From contig JALEHU010000057.1 in the NCBI GenBank assembly GCA_022770365.1, positions 1-53,544 on the forward strand: 53,544 nucleotides of DNA. Reading direction: 5' to 3'. The position numbers were made by a program, and so were the translations under genes. This stretch comes from Blautia sp. (GTDB lineage Bacteria > Bacillota > Clostridia > Lachnospirales > Lachnospiraceae). This document shows positions 35,899 through 44,012 of the stretch, in pieces. The notes under the pieces are model-generated. The model was not told the origin of the DNA. It saw only the letters and a list, made by a program, of their open reading frames with translations, and searched no databases. Numbering within the stretch: position 1 is the first letter of the stretch; each line of letters opens with the position of its first letter.

Positions 35899-36741
35899 AT
35901 GGCTGGAGTGAAAGTTCAGGAACTGGGGCTGCGTTTCGTCCGGGTTTGTGCAGAGCAGTACTGGGGAACGTGCATGTTTCCTGTATTATTTGTGATTGGA
36001 ATTCTTTGGAGTCTGTTCTGTCATAAAAAGCAGACAGCAAGGATTTTCCTGTGCTATGCGGTGTTTTTGGGGCTGACGGTATATAATCCTTTATTTGTAA
36101 AATATATCATTCCCAAAATGAATTTTGAAGATGAGTATTATCGCTTTTTCTGGATACTGCCGGTAATTCCGGGAGTTGCATACTATGCAGTAAGGATTAT
36201 CAGTTCAGGGAAAAAGAAATACCAGCGAATGATAGCTGCTGTTATTGCAGTGGCAGTTATAATGCTGACTGGTTCACCTATGCAGGGAATCGTAAGGAAT
36301 TATGCTATGGCGGAGAATCTATATAAGGTTCCCAATGATCTCAGAGCTGTATGTTCAATCATCCATGAAGATAGTGAGAGTGAAAATCCCAGAGTTGTAT
36401 TTGATATAGGCCTGAATTTTGTGGCAAGACAGTATGACGCGTCAATTCTTCTAGTATTGAACAGGGATGCGGTGCTTTATCGTGCGGGCTCCCAGGTGAT
36501 AAAAATGAATCCCGAAAAAATCAGCTATCAGAGACAAAAAGCAATTATGGATGTTGTTTATTACAGCGAAGATGTGGACATGGATGTATTTCGTGAGGCT
36601 CTGATTGCCAGAAAAACAGATTATCTTGTAGTTCCTGTAACGAATCTGAAGCACGATTATATAAAAGCCTGCGGATGTGAGGCAATTGCACAGACAGAAG
36701 AACGTGTAGTATATCGTTTTGACTGGAAAGAATATCAATAG
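35899..36741 (+). pseudogene. Polytopic membrane protein, C-terminal part (probably split gene)
   Basis: A 280-residue part in the same phase as the preceding gene. Membrane segments lie near residues 24-40, 48-62, 83-100 and 113-129. An extracytoplasmic or cytoplasmic C-terminal domain of ~150 residues follows (NPRVVFDIGLNFVARQYD, then DYLVVPVTNLKHDYIKA). The ATG is preceded by GGAGGAAGA, so it might be translated on its own even if it arose by gene breakage. The C-terminal domain pattern resembles the soluble end of membrane glycosyltransferase-like proteins. Function unknown. Confidence 0.6.
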
Positions 36742-36756
36742 TTACGTTTACGCTTG

Positions 36757-36838
36757 ACACACTTTGGAATTTTATTGAAAAAAATCCCGGGATTTGAAGA
36801 AGAAATCACAAAAACTTTACAAATCCCGAAAAGTGTGT
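36757..36838. repeat. Nested inverted repeats upstream of the tRNA gene
   Basis: ACACACTTT (36757-36765) is complementary to AAAGTGTGT (36830-36838). GGGATTTG (36789-36796) is complementary to CAAATCCC (36820-36827), and AAATCCCGGGATTT near 36782-36796 is a perfect palindrome. The right arms overlap the tRNA promoter -35. Confidence 0.5.
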
Positions 36839-36844
36839 TATAGT
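36816..36844 (+). promoter_or_regulatory. Promoter of tRNA-Arg
   Basis: TTTACA (36816-36821), a 17-bp spacer and TATAGT (36839-36844) lie 30 nt before the mature tRNA 5' end. Confidence 0.65.
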
Positions 36845-36874
36845 ATATAAGGCTTTTGGATTTCCAATAAGCAT

Positions 36875-36946
36875 GCGTCTGTAGCTCAGTGGATAGAGCA
36901 GTGGTTTCCGGTACCATGTGCGGGGGTTCGATTCCCTTCAGACGTG
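36875..36946 (+). tRNA. tRNA-Arg(CCG)
   Basis: A full cloverleaf can be drawn: acceptor GCGTCTG paired with CAGACGT (G-T at the end), D arm GCTC/GAGC, anticodon stem GTGGT/ACCAT with loop TTCCGGT, and T loop TTCGATT. The anticodon CCG is at 36908-36910 and reads CGG. The T stem has two G-T pairs. The 3' CCA is not encoded. Confidence 0.93.
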
Positions 36947-36950
36947 TTGT

Positions 36951-36973
36951 CCGGAACGGTTTTTCCGTTCCGG
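36951..36973 (+). repeat. Hairpin just after the tRNA, flanked by an 8-bp direct repeat
   Basis: CCGGAACGG and CCGTTCCGG form a 9-bp stem around TTTTT. CGTGTTGT occurs on both sides (36943-36950 and 36974-36981). No T tract follows, so it is a processing or stabilising hairpin rather than a clear terminator. Confidence 0.6.
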
Positions 36974-37001
36974 CGTGTTGTATTATAAGGAGGACAAGAA
37001 C

Positions 37002-37931
37002 TTGGATAATTTCAGAGAATGGTTATCAGATAACCTTCGCTACTTTATGCTTGGCGGAGCAATTCTGTTAATCGTTGCTGCAGCGATCTTTGGTTTTCGT
37101 GCCTGCGTCGGAAGCAAGAAGGGGAATTCCGAAACGGAGCAGCAGGAAGCCGGGCAGCTGTCAGCAGAGAACAACGACCAGGGAAATGTTCCTTCTTCTC
37201 CGGAAGATGATGGGGAGACAAACGACGGGAAGAAAGAAGAAGATACCAATCCCATGGAAAAAAATAATGCAGAGATGACTGCATTGGTGGAGAGCTATTA
37301 TAAAGCTCTTGGGGAGAAAGATATTGCAACACTGAGGACTCTGGTGAATGACCTGTCGCCGTCTGATGAGGCCAGAATTACCAACGCCAAGGATTACATT
37401 GAAGGGTATGAAGTCGGAGATGTCTACAATAAGAAAGGGTTGTCGGAGGATTCTTATGTAGTATATGCCGTCTTTCAATATATTTGTCAGGGAATTGACA
37501 CGCCTGTCCCGGCTTTGAGCCAGTTTTATGTAGTGACAGACAGCGAAGGTAATTTGAAGATTGATGGCGGAGCAGAGCAGGATACAGAGATTATTGCTTA
37601 TACGGATAAAATTCAGAGTGAGACGGACGTAGCGGAACTCACCGCAGAAGTAAAAGCACAATATGAAAAAGCACAGCAGGAGGATCCGAAACTTGCGGAG
37701 TTTCTTGCCGGACTCGGAGAAGATGCAGAATCATCAGTTGTATCAGCGAATGGGACGAAGCTTACTGTTACAGAGGAGTGTAATGTGAGAGAAGCCGCAA
37801 AAGATGATGCAGAGGTAATTGATGTTCTTGCAGCAGGAACGGAAGTAGAAAAGACAGGACAGGAAGGCGAATGGATTCAGGTCACTTATGACGGCGGAAC
37901 AGGATATATTCACAGCAGCCTTCTGAAATAG
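37002..37931 (+). CDS. Membrane-anchored protein with C-terminal SH3 domain
   Basis: A 309-residue protein with one N-terminal membrane helix (residues ~13-32, YFMLGGAILLIVAAAIFGF). An acidic, Glu/Asp/Asn-rich linker follows to about residue 85. The middle ~140-residue domain (MTALVESYYKALGEKD, VYAVFQYICQG, LSQFYVVTDSEGNL) resembles NTF2-like or lumazine-binding folds. The C-terminal SH3b domain is CNVREAAKDDAEV, then WIQVTYDGGTGYIHSSLL. I chose TTG 37002 because AAGGAGGACAAGAAC lies directly before it; longer readings begin inside the tRNA. It is exposed outside the membrane and probably binds cell wall. It shares a transcript with the tRNA unless another promoter exists. Confidence 0.82.
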   Translation: MDNFREWLSDNLRYFMLGGAILLIVAAAIFGFRACVGSKKGNSETEQQEAGQLSAENNDQGNVPSSPEDDGETNDGKKEEDTNPMEKNNAEMTALVESYYKALGEKDIATLRTLVNDLSPSDEARITNAKDYIEGYEVGDVYNKKGLSEDSYVVYAVFQYICQGIDTPVPALSQFYVVTDSEGNLKIDGGAEQDTEIIAYTDKIQSETDVAELTAEVKAQYEKAQQEDPKLAEFLAGLGEDAESSVVSANGTKLTVTEECNVREAAKDDAEVIDVLAAGTEVEKTGQEGEWIQVTYDGGTGYIHSSLLK

Positions 37932-37961
37932 TTTTGATGAAAAGTTAATATTGTAAATGTA

Positions 37962-37997
37962 AAAGACTGCCGGTTAGTATCTGCCGACAGTCTTTTT
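37962..37997. terminator. Terminator between SH3 protein and metA (convergent)
   Basis: AAAGACTG pairs with CAGTCTTT, extended past one mismatch by CGG/CCG, and runs into TTTTTT. The A tract on the left side allows it to act on the minus-strand metA transcript as well. Confidence 0.8.
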
Positions 37998-38037
37998 TGT
38001 ACTTATAATATATGTTTTGAATTTAAATCCTGATTGC

Positions 38038-38964
38038 CTATTCAATAAATGGTGTTCCGTACAGATCATATGGGGTACTCTGATAAACATAATAATTAAG
38101 CCAGTTTGTGTAAAGGTTGTTTGCATGGGCACGCCACATGAGAAGAGGCCGGTACTGCGCATTATCATCCCGGTAATAATTTTTGGGGATGTCAATAGGG
38201 AGACCTTTGCTCAAATCGCGCTTGTACTCACCGTCCAGCGTAATTCTGTCATATTCAGGATGCCCCATGACAAAAATCTTTCTGCCTCCGTCAGCCATGG
38301 CAAGGAACAATCCGGCTTCTTCAGATTCCGCGAGAACTGTAAGCTCACTGCATGCATGAATATCCGCGATGGGTACCTCGGTATGTCTGGAATGCGGAGC
38401 AAGAAACATATCATCGAATCCACGTACAAGCGGAATCTTGCGGTTCAGAACTTTGTGCCAGAAAAGACCGAACATTTTGGATTCAAGTGGTTTTTTCTGA
38501 AGGCCATAAAAGTGATAAAGTGCGGCCTGGGCTGCCCAGCAGAGGAAGATCGTGGAAGTTACATGTGATTTTGTCCAGTTCATGATTTCTTCAAGTTCTT
38601 TCCAGTAATCCACTTCTTCAAATGCCATCTGTTCTACCGGTGCGCCGGTGATGATCATTCCGTCGAACTTGAGATTTTTCAGCTCTGGAAATGTCTGATA
38701 AAATTTATTCAGATGGCTCATGGATGTATTCCTGGATTCATGGCTTTCCACGGTCATAAAAGTCACATCAACCTGCAGAGGCGTGTTGGAAAGGGAACGA
38801 AGGAGCTGAAGCTCTGTCTCTTCTTTGAGAGGCATGAGATTCAGGATCAGAATATTGATGGGGCGGATGTCCTGATGCAGTGCACGGTTCTCGTCCATTA
38901 CGAATATATTTTCTCTTTCCAGAATTTCCTTCACAGGTAAATCACTTTGAATTTTGATTGGCAT
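38038..38964 (-). CDS. metA: Homoserine O-acetyltransferase of the MetA family
   Basis: It acylates homoserine for methionine synthesis. The 308-residue sequence has the catalytic Cys142 (FLCWAAQAALY) and the His235/Glu237 pair (VMGHPEYDR). Residue 111 is Glu in GAPVEQM. In this family Glu111 is associated with acetyl-CoA use and Gly111 with succinyl-CoA, so acetyl transfer is predicted despite the common name succinyltransferase. The start has GAGGAGGAAG upstream and lies 15 nt after the ligA stop, so it is cotranscribed with ligA and the rluF-like gene. Confidence 0.93.
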   Translation of the reverse strand: MPIKIQSDLPVKEILERENIFVMDENRALHQDIRPINILILNLMPLKEETELQLLRSLSNTPLQVDVTFMTVESHESRNTSMSHLNKFYQTFPELKNLKFDGMIITGAPVEQMAFEEVDYWKELEEIMNWTKSHVTSTIFLCWAAQAALYHFYGLQKKPLESKMFGLFWHKVLNRKIPLVRGFDDMFLAPHSRHTEVPIADIHACSELTVLAESEEAGLFLAMADGGRKIFVMGHPEYDRITLDGEYKRDLSKGLPIDIPKNYYRDDNAQYRPLLMWRAHANNLYTNWLNYYVYQSTPYDLYGTPFIE

Positions 38965-38979
38965 GTTTCTTCCTCCTCG

Positions 38980-40947
38980 TTATACGTGTTTTGAAACCAT
39001 TTTCAGAAAGTCTTCTTCTGAAATAATGGGAATCCCCAGTTCTTTTGCCTTTTTGTTTTTGGAAGAACCGGAGGTTGTATCATTATTGATGAGATAGTTG
39101 GTTTTGCCTGTAACAGAACCGGTTACCTTTCCGCCAAGAGATTCAATCAATGTTTTAACTTCACTTCTGTTGGAAAAATGCTCTACGCTTCCTGTGATGA
39201 CGAAATTCAGTCCTGCAAAAATCTGTTCACCGGTTTGTTCTTCTTTTTGTATGATAAGATGACTGAGAAGATGATCAAGTTTGCGGTTATTATCTTCTTT
39301 TGCAAAATAATCGGCCATATTCCGGGCAATCACGGGACCGATTCCATCAATTGCACTGATTTCCTCCATTGATGCATGGCGTATTTTGTTCAGATCATTG
39401 TCAAAATACCGGCAGATGACTTTTGCGTTAGCAAGTCCGATGTTGGAGATTCCGAGACTGTAGATTATCCGTGGAAGAGTCGTTTCTCTTGCTTTTTCCA
39501 GACTTGTAAGAAGATTGTCAAAAGATTTTTCTCCAAATCCCTCCATTGATGTGATCTCATCACGGCATTTTTCGATTTCAAAAATATCTCCAAAATTATG
39601 AATATAGCCTCTGGCAATAAATTTCTCGAGAGTTGCTTCCGATAATCCATCAATATTCATGGCATCCCGGCTTACAAACAGGGTAAAAGCCTTGATTTTT
39701 TTTGCAGCGCAGTCCGGATTCATACAATAGAGAGCTTCCACATCATTTTCTTTGATGACTTTTGCTTCATGGCTGCATGCAGGACAACGGTCCGGGATTA
39801 TCAGATTACTGCTTCTTGTAAGATTATCTGCAATCTGAGGGATGATCATATTGGCTTTATATACCTGGATAACATCACCGATACCAAGCTCCAGTTCTTT
39901 GACGATGCTTACGTTGTGTACGCTGGCGCGGCTTACGGTTGTTCCTTCAAGCTCTACAGGTTCGAAAACAGCCACCGGATTAATAAGACCGGTTCGGGAT
40001 GGACTCCACTCAATTTCAAGAAGATGTGTTTCGCGTATTTCATCTGCCCATTTAAAGGCAAATGCATTTCTGGGAAATTTGGCTGTACGGCCAAGAGAAT
40101 CGCCGAACGCAATGTCATCATACAGAGCTACCAGTCCATCAGAAGGAAAATCATTCCGGCTGACTGCTTCTGCAAAATAATCCATGGCTTCATCAAGTGT
40201 TTCCCCTGTTACGATGCGGTATTCAACGATATCAAATCCCTGGGAAGCAAGCCACTGTAACTGATATTCTCTGGAATTATGCATGTCTGCATTCTCGGCA
40301 CTGACAAGGCTGAATGCATAAAAACGTACATTGCGTTTTGCTGTAATTTCATTATTAAGCTGGCGTACAGATCCGCTGCAGAGATTTCTGGGGTTTTTGT
40401 ACTGGGCATCCGCATCTCCGATTGATTCATTGATTTTCTCAAAATCAGAGTACGTGATGATTGCTTCTCCCCGAAGGACAAGTCTGCCCTGAAATGGAAT
40501 CCGAAGAGGAATATTGCAAAAAACTCTGGCATTATTGGTGATGACTTCACCTGTTGTACCATTGCCTCGGGTGACCGCTTTTTGAAGTTCACCGTTTTCG
40601 TAGGTGAGAACGATGGTCAAGCCATCCAGCTTCCAGGATAAAAGCGTTCTGTGAGTTCCGATAAAGTCACGTAATACTTCACGGTCTTTTGTTTTATCCA
40701 GAGACAGCATGGGGCTTTCGTGGTTTTCTTTTGGGAGAGAATTAACGGCTTCATACCCTACGCTGATGGTGGGGCTTCCTGCCAGAACGGTTCCGGTTTC
40801 CTTTTCCAGTGACTGGAGCCGGTCGTACAGAGCGTCGTACTCCAGATTGCTCATGATTTCTCTGTCTTCCTGATAGTAAGCTCTGGCTGCCTCGTTCAAT
40901 TTTTGAGCCAGTTCTTTCATTTGCTGTATGGATGTCTCTGTTTCCAT
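38980..40947 (-). CDS. ligA: NAD-dependent DNA ligase, divergent
   Basis: A 655-residue ligase with all LigA parts: N-terminal Ia region (RAYYQEDREIMSNLEYDAL), adenylation domain with the nucleophile Lys in SWKLDG, OB fold, zinc site CPAC...CMNPDC, helix-hairpin-helix repeats and a C-terminal BRCT (FAGLNFVITGSVEHFSNRS). Several usually conserved positions differ: the Asp before EYD is Asn-Leu, TRGDG is TRGNG, and the motif DGxVxK reads DGLVAL. The later Lys in AFKW is kept. Such changes occur in a clostridial LigA clade, as far as I recall. AGGAGGACATC precedes the ATG. Its first 197 bp overlap the rluF-like gene in another frame. It may be the main ligase or a second paralog. Confidence 0.9.
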   Translation of the reverse strand: METETSIQQMKELAQKLNEAARAYYQEDREIMSNLEYDALYDRLQSLEKETGTVLAGSPTISVGYEAVNSLPKENHESPMLSLDKTKDREVLRDFIGTHRTLLSWKLDGLTIVLTYENGELQKAVTRGNGTTGEVITNNARVFCNIPLRIPFQGRLVLRGEAIITYSDFEKINESIGDADAQYKNPRNLCSGSVRQLNNEITAKRNVRFYAFSLVSAENADMHNSREYQLQWLASQGFDIVEYRIVTGETLDEAMDYFAEAVSRNDFPSDGLVALYDDIAFGDSLGRTAKFPRNAFAFKWADEIRETHLLEIEWSPSRTGLINPVAVFEPVELEGTTVSRASVHNVSIVKELELGIGDVIQVYKANMIIPQIADNLTRSSNLIIPDRCPACSHEAKVIKENDVEALYCMNPDCAAKKIKAFTLFVSRDAMNIDGLSEATLEKFIARGYIHNFGDIFEIEKCRDEITSMEGFGEKSFDNLLTSLEKARETTLPRIIYSLGISNIGLANAKVICRYFDNDLNKIRHASMEEISAIDGIGPVIARNMADYFAKEDNNRKLDHLLSHLIIQKEEQTGEQIFAGLNFVITGSVEHFSNRSEVKTLIESLGGKVTGSVTGKTNYLINNDTTSGSSKNKKAKELGIPIISEEDFLKMVSKHV

Positions 40948-41731
40948 GATGTCCTCCTGTCTCTATTACTGTTTCATTTGATGATGACGCCAGCATACGA
41001 TTCAATAGGTCCCACTCTTTGGGCGAGATTTCCCGGTATTTACCCTCTGTAATTCCATCCAGCGTCAGGTTCATGATTCGTATTCTCTTAAGCGTTGTTA
41101 CATGATATCCAAAATATTCACACATCCGGCGTATCTGGCGGTTCAGTCCCTGAGTTAATATGATCCGGAAACTCCTGTCTCCTGTACGTTCCACAGTGCA
41201 GGGGCGTGTGATTGTATCCAGGATCGGGACGCCGGCGGCCATATTTTTCAAAAACCGGTCATTTACCGGTTTATCTACAGTGACAAGATATTCTTTTTCG
41301 TGGCGGTTTCCGGCACGCATGATCCGGTTTACAAGATCCCCCTGATTTGTCATGAGGAGAAGCCCCTCAGAATCTTTATCAAGACGTCCGATGGGATAGA
41401 TGCGAATGGGATAATTCAGATATTCGGTTACGGTTGTTTCCTGTTTCTGCTGTATGGTGCTGCAGACAATCCCACGCGGTTTATAGAACAGAAGAAGCAC
41501 CCGGCGTTCCTCCTTTAATACTTTTACGCCGTCCACGTATACATCTGCGCCCGGCGAGATCCTTTCACCGGGCTGTGCTCTGTGTCCGTCTACACGGATC
41601 CTGCCGGATTCAATCAGACGATCCGCCTCTCTTCTGGAACAGATTCCTGCTTCGCTTAAATACTTATTAATTCTTATGTCTGTGAAAACATTCTGCTGCT
41701 GATTATTTTTATTTTGATTTTTTGTATTCAT
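40751..41731 (-). CDS. RluF/RluB-family 23S rRNA pseudouridine synthase
   Basis: A 326-residue protein. The S4 RNA-binding domain is at residues ~19-65 (INKYLSEAGICSRREADRLI). The catalytic Asp lies in IGRLDKDSEGLLLMTN, and GLNRQIRRMCEYFGY and LKRIRIMNLTLDG complete the RsuA/RluF domain, which ends near residue 245. The last ~65 residues (GGHHGNRDIHTANERTGS onward, Arg-rich) come from an out-of-frame reading of ligA, so the stop lies 197 bp inside that gene. The ATG has no ribosome site and sits at the predicted transcription start. RluF, RluB or RsuA specificity cannot be settled. Confidence 0.88.
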   Translation of the reverse strand: MNTKNQNKNNQQQNVFTDIRINKYLSEAGICSRREADRLIESGRIRVDGHRAQPGERISPGADVYVDGVKVLKEERRVLLLFYKPRGIVCSTIQQKQETTVTEYLNYPIRIYPIGRLDKDSEGLLLMTNQGDLVNRIMRAGNRHEKEYLVTVDKPVNDRFLKNMAAGVPILDTITRPCTVERTGDRSFRIILTQGLNRQIRRMCEYFGYHVTTLKRIRIMNLTLDGITEGKYREISPKEWDLLNRMLASSSNETVIETGGHHGNRDIHTANERTGSKIERGSQSLLSGRQRNHEQSGVRRSVRPAPVTGKGNRNRSGRKPHHQRRV

Positions 41732-41737
41732 TGTTTC

Positions 41738-41766
41738 ATTATATATTTTTTTTCTTTTCTGCGCAA
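41738..41766 (-). promoter_or_regulatory. Promoter placing the transcription start at the rluF-like ATG
   Basis: On the minus strand TTGCGC (41761-41766), a 17-bp spacer and TATAAT (41738-41743) put +1 at about 41731, which is the A of the start codon. The mRNA would be leaderless. Confidence 0.6.
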
Positions 41767-41848
41767 CCTGTGTTTTTGCTTTATTATTAAAACAGATATG
41801 ATGGTTTCAGTAATGCGTCTGCTGCGTGATGACCGGGTACATTTGGGA

Positions 41849-41877
41849 TTGTATTTTTTTGTCGGTTATTGTATGAT
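41849..41877 (+). promoter_or_regulatory. Promoter of the polysaccharide deacetylase gene
   Basis: TTGTAT (41849-41854), a 17-bp spacer and TATGAT (41872-41877) lie in the divergent spacer, 35 nt before the ATG. Confidence 0.55.
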
Positions 41878-41911
41878 TAAATCATATGAAAATTGACAAG
41901 GGGGAAAAGAT

Positions 41912-43198
41912 ATGTCAGGTCGTAAAAAGCAGACGAACCCCGTGTTGTTTATCATCGTAATTCTTTTTTGCCTGGTTTTGGGAGTTATACTAACGAGATC
42001 ATCCGCGAAACGTTTATCCGGTTACGATGGAACGCAGCCGGATATGTTTGTGGCCGTTAAGGAAGAGGATTCTTCATCAAAATCTCAGGGTACTGTGACT
42101 GACGACGATACCGGAGATCCAAAAATGCCGGAAGTGAAACAGCAGCCGACGGCTACACCTGTCCCTTCTGAGGAGCCTGTGAAGAAAAAAGAAACAAAAA
42201 AAGAAAAAGCGTCTCCGGAGGCATCAAAAGGTGTCTGGACCTCAAGCGGAAGCAGCTGGATGTTTCTGGTGGACGGGACACCATATACAGGTTGGCTGAT
42301 TGATACGGACGGACACCACTATTTCTTTGACCCGGACGGAATAATGCAGACTGGCTGGATAGATGACGGAGGGAAAAAATACTATCTCGATCTGGATGGG
42401 ATCATGCAGACCGGAGAAGTCACAATTGACAAAGAAAAATATGTATTTCAGGAAGATGGTTCTCTTATAGACGATTCAACCGGAAAGATAAAAAAAGAAA
42501 CAGAAGACAAAACAGAAGACAAAACAGAAGACAGAACAGAAAACAAAACAGAAAACAAAACAGAAGAAAAAACAGAAGAAAGTACCGGTGATTCCAAAAA
42601 GAGAAAAATGGCTGCGCTGACTTTTGATGATGGGCCGAGTTCTTTTACAGATCGTCTTCTTGACTGTCTGGAAGCGAATAATGCAAAGGCAACGTTTTTC
42701 CTGGTAGGTGAAGAGGCGAGTTATTTTCCGGAGCAGGTAAAACGTATTGATTCTCTGGGATGTGAGATTGGCAATCATTCCTATTCTCATACGGATTTTA
42801 CGACACTGGATTCTGACGGAATTGCATCAGAGATTTCAAGAACAGATGACCTTATCATGGAATTGACGGGTCATCCGTCCACCCTTTTGCGGCCGCCGTA
42901 CGGAGCTGTAAATGACACGGTGATCTCACTGGTAACGTCTCCGATGATTCTCTGGTCTATTGATACAGAAGATTGGGAAACACTTGATGCACAGAAGACG
43001 GTGGATAACGTACTGTCACAGGTGGAAGACGGTTCCATTGTGCTCATGCATGATATTTATTCGCAGACTGTTGATGCCGCCGAGATCATTATTCCCAGGC
43101 TGATCAAAGAGGGGTATGAACTGGTTACGGTCAGCGAGCTGGCCAAAGCACATGAGATTGATATGCAGGCCGGAGGCATATACAGTCATCTGAGATAA
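41912..43198 (+). CDS. Membrane-anchored NodB polysaccharide deacetylase with wall-binding repeats
   Basis: A 428-residue protein. Residues ~10-26 form a signal anchor. Choline-binding-like/glucan-binding repeats follow at ~105-190 (TGWLIDTDGHHYFFDPDG, TGWIDDGGKKYYLDLDG). A Lys/Glu/Thr repeat (KTEDKTEDRTENKTEN) links to the NodB catalytic domain from ~residue 230. NodB motifs are ALTFDDGPS (metal and catalytic Asp), GNHSYSHTDF (metal His pair), RPPYGA, WSIDTEDW and VLMHDI. It would deacetylate peptidoglycan GlcNAc or another wall glycan outside the cell. A ribosome site AAGGGGGAAAAG precedes the ATG. The linker repeat is coded by a near-perfect nucleotide repeat (42,495-42,585). Confidence 0.92.
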   Translation: MSGRKKQTNPVLFIIVILFCLVLGVILTRSSAKRLSGYDGTQPDMFVAVKEEDSSSKSQGTVTDDDTGDPKMPEVKQQPTATPVPSEEPVKKKETKKEKASPEASKGVWTSSGSSWMFLVDGTPYTGWLIDTDGHHYFFDPDGIMQTGWIDDGGKKYYLDLDGIMQTGEVTIDKEKYVFQEDGSLIDDSTGKIKKETEDKTEDKTEDRTENKTENKTEEKTEESTGDSKKRKMAALTFDDGPSSFTDRLLDCLEANNAKATFFLVGEEASYFPEQVKRIDSLGCEIGNHSYSHTDFTTLDSDGIASEISRTDDLIMELTGHPSTLLRPPYGAVNDTVISLVTSPMILWSIDTEDWETLDAQKTVDNVLSQVEDGSIVLMHDIYSQTVDAAEIIIPRLIKEGYELVTVSELAKAHEIDMQAGGIYSHLR

Positions 43199-43255
43199 AA
43201 GCTGGAAAGTACGTAAAAAAATACAATTTCTTACATTTATTTATAAAAACATTCA

Positions 43256-43284
43256 TTGAAAATATGAATAATTTCTGGTATAGT
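43256..43284 (+). promoter_or_regulatory. Promoter of the zinc-dependent phospholipase C-like gene
   Basis: TTGAAA (43256-43261), a 17-bp spacer and TATAGT (43279-43284) preceded by TGG. Confidence 0.65.
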
Positions 43285-43378
43285 TTATTTGGTTGCAGAT
43301 AATGAAAAGTGAATGATATCACTTTTTTATAGAAATGTCTCCGGAGGTATCCGGAGGACAGGAAAGAAGAGGACTATA

Positions 43379-43969
43379 TTGAGAAAAAAATCCCACATCC
43401 TGCTGGCTGGATATCTGGCAGATCAGATGAAAGCAGCAGACAGCCTTCAGTCTCATAGAAAAGCATTTTGTCTGGGAAGTATCCTTCCGGATTGTAAGCC
43501 TTCCTTTTTGACAACAAGGCATGAATATTTTGGTACATTTACCACTATTCAGGAGAGAATCCGTTTTCTGGTGGAGAATGGTCCTCGGGTCTATAATGAA
43601 AGAGTGTTCTGGAGGCGTCTTGGTGAAGTGATTCATTATATTGCAGATTATTTTACATTTCCGCATAATAAAACGTTCAAAGGAACTTTCATGGAACATA
43701 ATCATTACGAAAAGGAACTGAAAGACGGCCTCAAAAGATGCATAGAAAACGGAGAAGCAGCAGTGCTCCTTCGAGAAGAGACGCACATTCATTTTGGGAG
43801 TCTTCAGGAACTGATCTCCTTTGTGGAAGCAAAACATGCAAGTTATCTTCAGAAAATACGCACTATTGAAGAAGATATCAGATACATTCTTTCGGTATGT
43901 CTGCATGTGGTGAGAGGAATGTTTGAACTTTGCATGGCCTATGGTTCTCTTGATTTTGTTATTGCGTAG
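43379..43969 (+). CDS. Zinc-dependent phospholipase C family protein
   Basis: A 196-residue protein of the PF00882 type. His and Asp residues that would hold zinc occur in order: KSHILLAGYLAD near the N terminus, LGSILPDCKPSF, GEVIHYIADYFTFPH and FMEHNHYEKEL. No signal peptide is visible, so unlike secreted clostridial phospholipases it is likely cytoplasmic or membrane-associated. I chose TTG 43379, where the domain begins (LRKKSHI) after AAGAGGAC; an earlier ATG at 43313 lacks a ribosome site and adds an unrelated basic tail. The true substrate is unknown. Confidence 0.8.
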   Translation: MRKKSHILLAGYLADQMKAADSLQSHRKAFCLGSILPDCKPSFLTTRHEYFGTFTTIQERIRFLVENGPRVYNERVFWRRLGEVIHYIADYFTFPHNKTFKGTFMEHNHYEKELKDGLKRCIENGEAAVLLREETHIHFGSLQELISFVEAKHASYLQKIRTIEEDIRYILSVCLHVVRGMFELCMAYGSLDFVIA

Positions 43970-44012
43970 GCAGCCGTGTAACTGTGAAAAAAACGTGAAT
44001 TTTTAAATTTAT

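Noticed and set aside
36918..37001. Longer N terminus for the SH3 protein beginning inside the tRNA gene
   Set aside because: It would translate tRNA sequence and has no ribosome site. TTG 37002 has a strong one.
42240..42600. CRISPR-like array in the KTED repeat
   Set aside because: The units are coding, contiguous and have no unique spacers.
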